The notes under the pieces: generated by a model | The model's database searches: none | The model's input: only the letters and a program-made list of their open reading frames with translations | What the model was told of the DNA's origin: nothing | Position numbers and translations under genes: made by a program | Part shown: positions 1 to 5,103 of the stretch, one piece after another | Layout of the letters: each line of letters begins with the position of its first letter | How positions within the stretch are numbered: the first letter of the stretch is position 1 | Source: Verrucomicrobiales bacterium | Lineage (GTDB): Bacteria > Verrucomicrobiota > Verrucomicrobiia > Verrucomicrobiales > Akkermansiaceae | NCBI GenBank assembly: GCA_003483645.1 | Contig: DMYM01000536.1 | Span: 1-5,103 of the forward strand | DNA: 5,103 nt | Direction of reading: 5' to 3'

Positions 1-2039
1 GGATTGTACCAGTCGCAGACATACATCGCGCCACGTGGCCCGTAGCGGAGATCGACCGGGATGAAGGAGAGGTTGGTGGAGAAGATGAGGTTGAACTGAA
101 ACTCCTCGCGGAAGTGGTCGTCGTGTTCAACCCACTTGTGGAACTCGACCCGGTTGGTGGGCTTGTAACGGACTTTGACAAAGCCGCCCTGCAGGTCGTC
201 CGGCCACGAAGCGAAGTCAACAAACTCGTGACCGCATACGCCGGAGTAGGCTGGAATCCCGTTGGCTCTCGGGTGCTGGGCTGGGTAGGGAGCATTGGTG
301 GCGTGGAACGCGCTTGCAAAGACGGGATGGCTGGCCACGTGCTGCCCCCAGTCGTCGAAGGTCACACCCCATGGGTTGGTGTTGGGGTAGCCGCCGAATG
401 CAGTGAGCCGCTGCGAACCGGGACGGAAGCGGAACCACGAGCTGTTCTTGGCACGGACCGGACCGTAGGGGGTTTCGATCTGGGAGTTGTGGAAAATGGA
501 CTCGCGGAAAAGGAGATCGCCATCGGGCGTCCACACGAAATCGTGCAAGGCGTGGTGCGAATCCTCACACCCGAAGCCGGTCAGGACGATCTCGCGGTGA
601 TCGGCCTTGTCGTCCCCGTCGGTGTCCGCGAGAAAGATGAGGTGCGGTTCCTCCGAGAGGTAGACTCCTTCCTTGCCGAGGACAAAGGAGAGAGGCACTT
701 CCAGGTTGTCCGCAAAAACGGTCGATTTGTCGGCCTTTCCATCCCAGTCGGTGTCCTCCAGGATGATGATCTTGTCGCTGGGTTCGCGTCCGGGATAGAG
801 GTGCGGATAGGTGGTCGAGCAGGAGACCCAGAGCCGCCCGCGGGCATCCCAGCGCATCTGGATGGGACAGGCCATATCGGGGAAGTCCTCCTCGGATGCG
901 AAGCAATTGACCTCGAAGCGTTCATCGACCTGGAAAGCTGCGAGTTCCTCCTCTGGTGAGAGCCACTTGTTGGCGCCACGTCCCTGTGCGGTTTCCTCGA
1001 GTGGAGGCAGCTTGGAATCATCCACCGTGCCCTCCTTTCCCTGTGCGGCGGCCCAGATGGCCTTGTTCCGGTTGGCCACCATGAGATCGAAGTTTCGCAT
1101 GGCGGGGAGGAAATCGAGGTAGCCGTAGCTCCTGTTGCGCCCTCCGGTGTAATAGAAGGTGTTGAGGGGGCGGTAGCGGTGGAAGAACTGGAAGGACTTG
1201 TCCACCACGAGGGCACGTGCTTTTTCGTTCACAGGCGGTGCGGTCTCGCCGAAGAGCTGGCGATAGAGCGTGCTGGCGAAGATCTGCTGTCCCGCTCCGT
1301 TCAGTTGCGTGCCGTTGTCGGTGAGATCGCTTCCTTTCTCTGCCATGGCGGTGGCGGTGGCGGCGTAGACATTGGCAAAGGCAACCTTGTGCCTGGCGGC
1401 GCTCTCCTCGATGGCCTGGCCATAGAGCTTCAGGTTTTCATTGTTGCGATCGGCAGCTGGAACACCCTCTATGTTCTCGTTGGCAACGGGAGAGAGCACG
1501 ACGATCCGCGGAGCGCTCCTGCCGTTGTAGGACCGGGATTTGAGCTGGGAGAGGAAAGCGTTGAAGCGCGCGCGGAAGGCGGGAAGGCCGGCCTGACCCG
1601 CAAAGGACTCGTTGTAGCCGAAGGCTGCAATGATTACATTGGTGCGGTAGTAGGTGAGATGCTGGTCAAGGTCGCCGAAGTTGGCAGGCCGAGGTTGGAG
1701 GTCGACCTCGTCAGCAGGCCAGGAAAAGTTCCGGATGCCGAGCTGGTGATCGGGAAAGCGCTGGTGAAGGAGTGTTTCGAAATAGCCGTAGTGACGGGCA
1801 TTGTCGAGGAGGCCGCTGCCGATGAAGGCGACCTGGTCCTGCGGCTCAAGTTCCAGGGGCAGGGTGGTGGTGACCGGTTCTGCCTGCGGAGCGCGGGGCG
1901 AGGTCTTGAGATTGATGTAGTGCCGGGCCAGCTCAGGGGATTTCTCCGGACCTCTCCCGGGAGCTTGTTTCTTGCGTTTTTGAGCTGCGAGAGGCTGCAG
2001 GCAGAGGGCAAGGAGCGGAAGGAAGAGGATGAATCTCAT
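1..2039 (-). CDS. Secreted PVC-type membrane-bound dehydrogenase / heme-binding protein with N-terminal SGNH-like domain (3' end outside window)
   Basis: This frame stays open from an ATG at 2039 to the left edge: 679 complete codons and no stop. Residues 1-19 form a Sec signal peptide (hydrophobic FILFLPLLALCL, likely cleavage after PLAA), followed by a basic linker (KRKK). Residues about 68-265 resemble SGNH/GDSL hydrolases: a block I region around G74, the block III motif G-Y-N-E at 141-144, and a block V region D-N-G-T-Q at 241-245. From about 370 onward it matches, by recognition, the 'membrane-bound dehydrogenase' N-terminal domain of planctomycetes and verrucomicrobia (TIGR02604-like beta-propeller). 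That part has two aspartate-rich, calcium-loop-like motifs, D-T-D-W-D-G-K-A-D (429-437) and D-T-D-G-D-D-K-A-D (472-480). The visible end, CDWYNP, is typical of the propeller in this family, whose members usually continue into HEAT repeats and a CxxCH heme domain; neither lies in this window. The nearest in-frame codons upstream of 2039 offer no alternative start, and there is no strong Shine-Dalgarno sequence. The electron-transfer role is inferred. Confidence 0.9.
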   Translation of the reverse strand, partial: MRFILFLPLLALCLQPLAAQKRKKQAPGRGPEKSPELARHYINLKTSPRAPQAEPVTTTLPLELEPQDQVAFIGSGLLDNARHYGYFETLLHQRFPDHQLGIRNFSWPADEVDLQPRPANFGDLDQHLTYYRTNVIIAAFGYNESFAGQAGLPAFRARFNAFLSQLKSRSYNGRSAPRIVVLSPVANENIEGVPAADRNNENLKLYGQAIEESAARHKVAFANVYAATATAMAEKGSDLTDNGTQLNGAGQQIFASTLYRQLFGETAPPVNEKARALVVDKSFQFFHRYRPLNTFYYTGGRNRSYGYLDFLPAMRNFDLMVANRNKAIWAAAQGKEGTVDDSKLPPLEETAQGRGANKWLSPEEELAAFQVDERFEVNCFASEEDFPDMACPIQMRWDARGRLWVSCSTTYPHLYPGREPSDKIIILEDTDWDGKADKSTVFADNLEVPLSFVLGKEGVYLSEEPHLIFLADTDGDDKADHREIVLTGFGCEDSHHALHDFVWTPDGDLLFRESIFHNSQIETPYGPVRAKNSSWFRFRPGSQRLTAFGGYPNTNPWGVTFDDWGQHVASHPVFASAFHATNAPYPAQHPRANGIPAYSGVCGHEFVDFASWPDDLQGGFVKVRYKPTNRVEFHKWVEHDDHFREEFQFNLIFSTNLSFIPVDLRYGPRGAMYVCDWYN

Positions 2040-2130
2040 GGCGGGTGGAATCGCGGCCGGAAGCTGCCAAAGCTCTACGCCCGCTGGCGAGGCGATTTTG
2101 CAGAGATTCCCTTTTCTCCCCGCACGGGAA

Positions 2131-2140
2131 GGTCTAGACC
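2131..2140. repeat. Perfect 10-base palindrome GGTCTAGACC, possible operator
   Basis: The sequence GGTCTAGACC equals its own reverse complement and ends six bases before the plus-strand start codon at 2147. Its position would let a dimeric regulator block transcription or initiation of the sulfatase gene. The symmetry does not extend into the flanking bases, and I see no second copy in the intergenic region. Short palindromes occur by chance, so a regulatory role is only a possibility. Confidence 0.3.
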
Positions 2141-2144
2141 GGAG
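2141..2144 (+). promoter_or_regulatory. Weak, badly spaced Shine-Dalgarno-like GGAG before the sulfatase gene
   Basis: GGAG lies only two bases before the ATG at 2147, too close for a standard Shine-Dalgarno site. The other candidate, GGAAGG at 2127-2132, is 14 bases away, which is too far. The ATG at 2147 is still preferred because it gives a complete signal peptide. Starts further in, such as the TTG codons at 2177 and 2192 or the ATG at 2210, would remove its charged N-terminal part or most of the hydrophobic core. Initiation is therefore probably weakly dependent on Shine-Dalgarno pairing. Confidence 0.35.
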
Positions 2145-2146
2145 TC

Positions 2147-4705
2147 ATGCAGATCATCCTTCGTCTGTTTTCGCAGTTGTTCGTCTCAAGGTTGCTGTTG
2201 CTTGTGGTCATGCCGGCTGGTGCGACGGAGTGGGTAGATCTCTTCGACGGAAAGAGCACGAAGGGGTGGACACCTCGCAGCGAGGTTGTGCGCTTCGAAG
2301 CAAAGGATGGCGTGCTCGAACTTCACTCCAGGACGAATTGCTGGGTGACCACTGAAATCTCGATGGGGGATTTCGAAGCGGAGCTGGAGGTGCTCCTGCC
2401 CGAGGATGCGAGCAAGGTGAACTTCAATTCCGGATTTGCCTATCGCTGCACGGGGGACCAGGGCAAGCCCAGGGGCTACCAGTGCGAGATTGACCTGCAG
2501 AAACCGGCCGGGGTCTACGGAATCGGGCTGGGTGGGTGGCTCTATCCGGGCAGGGCGCAGAACAAGGACTACCAGAAGCGGGTGGGGGGACTGCTCAAGG
2601 AAAAGGACTGGAACCGTTTCCGGGTCGTGGCGCAGGGGTCGCTGGTACGGACCTACCTCAATGGGACGCTGGTCGCGGAGTTGCACGAGAATCGGCAGCT
2701 TGCGGGCTACTTCGGCATCCAGCACCACGGCAAAGGGGGAACGGTCCGCTTTCGTAACATCCGGGCCCGCCGGCTCCATCCCAATATCCTCTGGATCACC
2801 GCCGAGGACATGAGCCCCTATCTCGGATGTTACGGCGACGAGTTCGCCACTACCCCAAACCTGGACAAGTTTGCAACGGAGAGCGTGCGCTACACCCGGG
2901 CCTTTGCTGTGGCGCCGGTCTGCTCTCCCTCACGGGCCTGCCTCATCACAGGCATGACCACGGTCAGCCTGGGGGCGCACCAGATGCGGTCGGCCTTTCC
3001 GATTCCGGACCGGGTGAAGGCCTTTCCCGGCTATCTGCGGAAGGCCGGTTACTTCACCACCAACAACGTGAAGACCGACTACAACAATGGGGCGGCGCAG
3101 CGCCTGATTGCGGAAGCATGGCACGAGTCGAGCGCCCAGGCACATTGGCGCAGCGACCAGCGCAGGGAAGGCCAGCCGTTCTTTGCGGTGTTCAACGACA
3201 TGAGCACCCACCAATCCCGCACCACGGTGTGGCCGCACGAGGTGTTTGTGCGCGAAGTGCAGTCCAAGCTCACCAGGGAGGAGATCCACGACCCGGCCAG
3301 GGTTCCGCTGCCCCCCTACTATCCGGATACACCCGTGATCCGGAAGGAGTGGGCGCGCATGTACGATTGCGTGACCGTGATGGACCGGAATACCGGACGC
3401 CTCCTGCGGGAGCTGAAGGAGGACGGGCTGGCGGACAATACCATCGTTTTCTTTTATACAGATCATGGCACGGGGATGCCGAGGGGCAAAAGGATGCTGC
3501 ACGATTCGGGGATGCGGGTGGCCCTCATGACGCGCTTCCCGAGGCGCTACCAGCATCTCGCGCCCTCCCTGCCGGGGACGGTCAATGATGAACTGGTGAG
3601 CTTCGTCGACTTTCCCTGCACGGTCCTGAACCTGGCCGGACTGGCGAAACCGGATTACATGCAGGGACACAGTTTTCTGGGACGGGAGCGCGATCCGAAG
3701 CGCGAATACGTCTACGGCAGTCGCGACCGGGTCGACGAGGTTTTCGAATGTGCACGTTCGCTCCGCAGTGAGAAATACCTCTACATCCGGAACTACCATC
3801 CGCATCTGAGCCACAACCAGCCCAGCGTCTTTTCCGATCTGGGGCGGACCCGGCAGGAGATCACCCGCCTCGCGAGGGACAAGCCACAATTGCTCGACAA
3901 GGCGCAGCTGGATTACGCGGGACCAGGCAAGCCGGTGGAGGCCTTCTACGACTGTGAGGTTGATCCTCACAACCTGGTGAACCTGCTGGAGACGGAGATG
4001 ACCGCCAAGCAGCAAGCGGCCCTCGTGGAGCACCGCCGGATCTACCGGATCGAGCGTAGGCGCCTGCGGGATCCCGGAGCGATACCGGAAAGCGAGATGT
4101 GGAAATGGGTCAGGAATGAGGACAAGGCTCTACGCGATATCCTCCTTGGGAAGAGCGACCACCAACCGAACCTGGAGGCGGCGTGGAGTGCTGCGGACCT
4201 GGTCGGCCGGTCGAAGGTGCCGACCGCGCTCAAGTTGCTGAAGTCCGCTGATCCGAGCGAGCGTTACTGGGCCATCCTCGCCCTGCGGGTGGCAGACTAC
4301 CAGGACAGGGATCGCGTGGTGGGCTACCTGGACGACATCTCCGCAGCGGTCAGACTGGAAGCTGCGGATTGGCTGGCTCAGGGGGGCAAGCACCGGGAGG
4401 CGGCCCTCGCCGGTCTGGTGAAGGAACTCGACCACGACGACTGGTGGGTGGCCCTGCGGGCCTGCCGGGCGATCGAGTTACTGGGCAAGGAGGCCAGGGC
4501 GACCCTGCCCTCCATGAAGGATCTCTACACCCGGAACCGGAACAAGAAAGGTGATGGGCCTTTCTACCTGGCGTTTTCCGCAGGGGCCTTCCTTGACCGG
4601 TTGGGAGAGGACATCCAGCCGTGGGATTTTTCGCCGGGTGCGGGTGCGTTCACGCCGGAACCGAAGAAAAAACAGGACCGGGACCGGGCGCGGATAGGAA
4701 AGTGA
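2147..4705 (+). CDS. Exported three-module protein: DUF1080 (3-keto-disaccharide hydrolase-like) - sulfatase - HEAT-like repeats
   Basis: The protein has 852 residues. Residues 1-26 look like a Sec signal peptide (R15, then LLLLVVMPAGA, cleavage after A26). Residues 28-207 match DUF1080 (PF06439), a laminarinase/LamG-like fold: it opens with W-V-D-L-F-D-G-K, has G-Y-Q-C-E-I-D at 110-116 and ends in V-R-F-R-N-I-R at 200-206. Residues 211 to about 625 form a type I sulfatase. Visible residues are E220-D221 (metal site), C259-S-P-S-R263 (the C-x-P-S-R motif whose cysteine becomes formylglycine), H355, D439-H440 (metal ligands) and K448. The pattern A-E-D-M-S-P-Y-L-G-C-Y-G-D resembles the heparan N-sulfatase-like group common in planctomycetes and verrucomicrobia. 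Residues about 690-790 contain helical repeats resembling HEAT units (near 705-715, 731-744 and 762-780), and the C-terminal tail is very basic. It likely desulfates a sulfated glycan outside the cytoplasm; the substrate is unknown. Activity needs a formylglycine-generating enzyme encoded elsewhere. Confidence 0.93.
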   Translation: MQIILRLFSQLFVSRLLLLVVMPAGATEWVDLFDGKSTKGWTPRSEVVRFEAKDGVLELHSRTNCWVTTEISMGDFEAELEVLLPEDASKVNFNSGFAYRCTGDQGKPRGYQCEIDLQKPAGVYGIGLGGWLYPGRAQNKDYQKRVGGLLKEKDWNRFRVVAQGSLVRTYLNGTLVAELHENRQLAGYFGIQHHGKGGTVRFRNIRARRLHPNILWITAEDMSPYLGCYGDEFATTPNLDKFATESVRYTRAFAVAPVCSPSRACLITGMTTVSLGAHQMRSAFPIPDRVKAFPGYLRKAGYFTTNNVKTDYNNGAAQRLIAEAWHESSAQAHWRSDQRREGQPFFAVFNDMSTHQSRTTVWPHEVFVREVQSKLTREEIHDPARVPLPPYYPDTPVIRKEWARMYDCVTVMDRNTGRLLRELKEDGLADNTIVFFYTDHGTGMPRGKRMLHDSGMRVALMTRFPRRYQHLAPSLPGTVNDELVSFVDFPCTVLNLAGLAKPDYMQGHSFLGRERDPKREYVYGSRDRVDEVFECARSLRSEKYLYIRNYHPHLSHNQPSVFSDLGRTRQEITRLARDKPQLLDKAQLDYAGPGKPVEAFYDCEVDPHNLVNLLETEMTAKQQAALVEHRRIYRIERRRLRDPGAIPESEMWKWVRNEDKALRDILLGKSDHQPNLEAAWSAADLVGRSKVPTALKLLKSADPSERYWAILALRVADYQDRDRVVGYLDDISAAVRLEAADWLAQGGKHREAALAGLVKELDHDDWWVALRACRAIELLGKEARATLPSMKDLYTRNRNKKGDGPFYLAFSAGAFLDRLGEDIQPWDFSPGAGAFTPEPKKKQDRDRARIGK

Positions 4706-4809
4706 CTCCGCTGGTGTGGAGCACGTCGTTGCCGAGCGTGTCACTGACGCACCCGGGTGATCCGGATTCGGAGGATCGCAGTGAATCCCGGGCAGCGTCC
4801 CGCCGGGGT
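4706..4809. other. Convergent intergenic region with overlapping inverted repeats
   Basis: These 104 bases lie between the stop codons of two genes that run towards each other. Besides the hairpin described separately, they contain an 8-base palindrome ACCCGGGT at 4751-4758. One pairing, AGTGAC (4701-4706) with GTCACT (4740-4745), includes the sulfatase stop codon. No small gene is apparent here. There is no run of T residues on either strand, so a classical intrinsic terminator is not evident. Confidence 0.5.
4741..4784. terminator. Candidate bidirectional hairpin between convergent genes
   Basis: TCACTG at 4741-4746 pairs with CAGTGA at 4779-4784. Nested inside, GATCC at 4759-4763 pairs with GGATC at 4773-4777; an alternative tighter stem is TCCG-GATT-CGGA at 4761-4772. 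The hairpin sits midway between the two opposing stop codons, where a shared terminator would be expected. It lacks a U-tract and the outer stem has an unpaired 12-base arm on one side, so it could equally serve as an RNA 3'-end stabiliser or be chance. Confidence 0.3.
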
Positions 4810-5103
4810 CTATTTCCCGGGGTAGGCTGGCTCGGCACGGAAGGCGGACAGCGGTTTTCCCCCGGCCCATCCCCTTGAAGCCACCAGGGTGCCGGGGAGG
4901 GTTGTCTTTTTCTTCGGGCTGAATTCGGAGCGGGTTCCGCTGATGAGGTAGCTGCCATCCGGCTGGCGCTTGACCTTCTGGGCTGGCTCGGAGGTGACCT
5001 GGCCGTCTTCGCTGAAGAAGTAGATCTCACCGGGATCTGCCGCTGCGCCTGTTTTGGGGCGGACACGGATCAAGACGGGAGTGACGTCCGGTTTCGACTC
5101 AAT
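4810..5103 (-). CDS. C-terminal 97 residues of an unrecognised protein (5' end outside window)
   Basis: The frame is open from the right edge to a TAG at 4810-4812 and converges on the sulfatase gene. Its first visible codons (I-E-S-K-P-D-V-T-P-V) read as protein, so the gene very likely begins beyond the window; a TTG at 5073 is a possible but less likely internal start. I do not recognise the family. The segment is hydrophilic and looks beta-rich, with alternating stretches such as G-E-I-Y-F-F-S-E-D-G, D-G-S-Y-L-I-S-G and L-P-G-T-L-V-A-S. There is no membrane segment, cysteine or obvious catalytic motif. Codons favour G or C in the third position, as in the neighbouring genes. It may be the end domain of a secreted protein, but that is a guess. 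Competing frames here give low-complexity, arginine- and proline-rich translations typical of antisense shadows. Confidence 0.65.
   Translation of the reverse strand: MESKPDVTPVLIRVRPKTGAAADPGEIYFFSEDGQVTSEPAQKVKRQPDGSYLISGTRSEFSPKKKTTLPGTLVASRGWAGGKPLSAFRAEPAYPGK

Larger units (their letters stand above)
2040..2146. promoter_or_regulatory. Divergent intergenic region, presumed promoters for both flanking genes
   Basis: These 107 bases separate the start codons of two genes transcribed in opposite directions, so promoters for both are expected here or just inside the coding starts. I do not see convincing -35/-10 pairs on either strand. What is visible is a pyrimidine-rich stretch at about 2107-2121 on the plus strand, a short inverted repeat CCCG-CA-CGGG at 2119-2128, and a perfect palindrome at 2131-2140. 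Weak consensus promoters are common in PVC bacteria, so absence of a sigma70-like match says little. Shared regulation of the two genes is inferred only from their arrangement. Confidence 0.5.

Noticed and set aside
600..755. Possible dockerin or EF-hand domain from two aspartate-rich motifs
   Set aside because: The motifs D-T-D-W-D-G-K-A-D and D-T-D-G-D-D-K-A-D are spaced about 43 residues apart within the propeller-like domain and lack flanking EF-hand helices. Calcium-loop-like turns of this kind are common in these propellers.
114..959. Plus-strand open frame of 281 codons
   Set aside because: It is antisense to the minus-strand dehydrogenase frame, which shows a signal peptide and recognisable family motifs. 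The plus-strand translation has no recognisable domain.
581..1216. Minus-strand open frame of 211 codons
   Set aside because: Same strand but a different frame from the real gene. Its translation is low-complexity, rich in Ser, Arg, Thr and Pro, a frame-shift shadow rather than a protein.
1634..2011. Minus-strand open frame of 125 codons near the dehydrogenase start
   Set aside because: It overlaps the true N-terminus in another frame. The ATG at 2039 in the other frame gives a signal peptide and continues for 679 codons.
1179..2237. Plus-strand open frame of 352 codons spanning the divergent intergenic region
   Set aside because: It runs antisense to the dehydrogenase start, across the intergenic region, and into the sulfatase signal peptide in another frame. 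Its translation is rich in Gly, Val, Glu and Arg, as expected from the complement of GC-rich coding DNA.
2827..3588. Plus-strand open frame of 253 codons inside the sulfatase region
   Set aside because: Shifted-frame shadow with a Gly/Arg/Pro/Ala-rich translation. The main frame carries C-S-P-S-R and the metal ligands without interruption, so no programmed frameshift is indicated.
2930..4033. Minus-strand open frame of 367 codons
   Set aside because: Antisense to the sulfatase domain, which has intact catalytic motifs. No recognisable domain in the antisense translation.
4621..4878. Plus-strand open frame of 85 codons across the convergent junction
   Set aside because: It starts inside the sulfatase gene in another frame and ends inside the opposing gene. 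No ribosome binding site or domain supports it.
4650..5066. Minus-strand open frame of 138 codons overlapping the right-hand partial gene
   Set aside because: Its translation is Ser/Pro/Arg-rich low complexity and it runs into the 3' end of the sulfatase gene. The frame ending at 4810 has more natural composition.

Overview
The window most likely comes from a member of the Planctomycetes-Verrucomicrobia-Chlamydiae (PVC) group, probably Verrucomicrobiota or Planctomycetota. The base composition is GC-rich. Two protein architectures typical of that group face away from each other: a secreted 'PVC-type heme-binding/membrane-bound dehydrogenase' protein and an exported sulfatase carrying a DUF1080 domain. 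I see no RNA genes, CRISPR array, transposase or integration scar. The content looks chromosomal.

Layout. Positions 1-2039 hold the 5' 679 codons of a minus-strand gene that runs off the left edge without a stop. It encodes a signal peptide, an SGNH-hydrolase-like domain whose catalytic residues look degenerate, and the start of the PVC dehydrogenase/beta-propeller domain. Positions 2040-2146 are a 107-base intergenic region between two divergent genes, with a perfect 10-base palindrome next to the plus-strand start. Positions 2147-4705 (plus) encode an 852-residue exported protein made of DUF1080, a sulfatase with an intact C-x-P-S-R maturation motif, and a C-terminal HEAT-like region. Positions 4706-4809 separate this gene from a convergent one and contain overlapping inverted repeats. 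Positions 4810-5103 (minus) hold the last 97 codons of a gene entering from the right; I do not recognise its product.

How the genes may work together (inference): both large proteins appear to be exported, and each has a carbohydrate-active-like N-terminal domain fused to a second module. The sulfatase would remove sulfate from a sulfated glycan, and DUF1080 would bind or cleave a saccharide. The dehydrogenase-like protein could couple sugar or alcohol oxidation to a c-type heme domain expected beyond the left edge. This suits degradation of sulfated polysaccharides, but the substrate cannot be read from the sequence. I found no clearly new system. The most notable points are the three-module sulfatase fusion and the apparent loss of the SGNH nucleophile and histidine.
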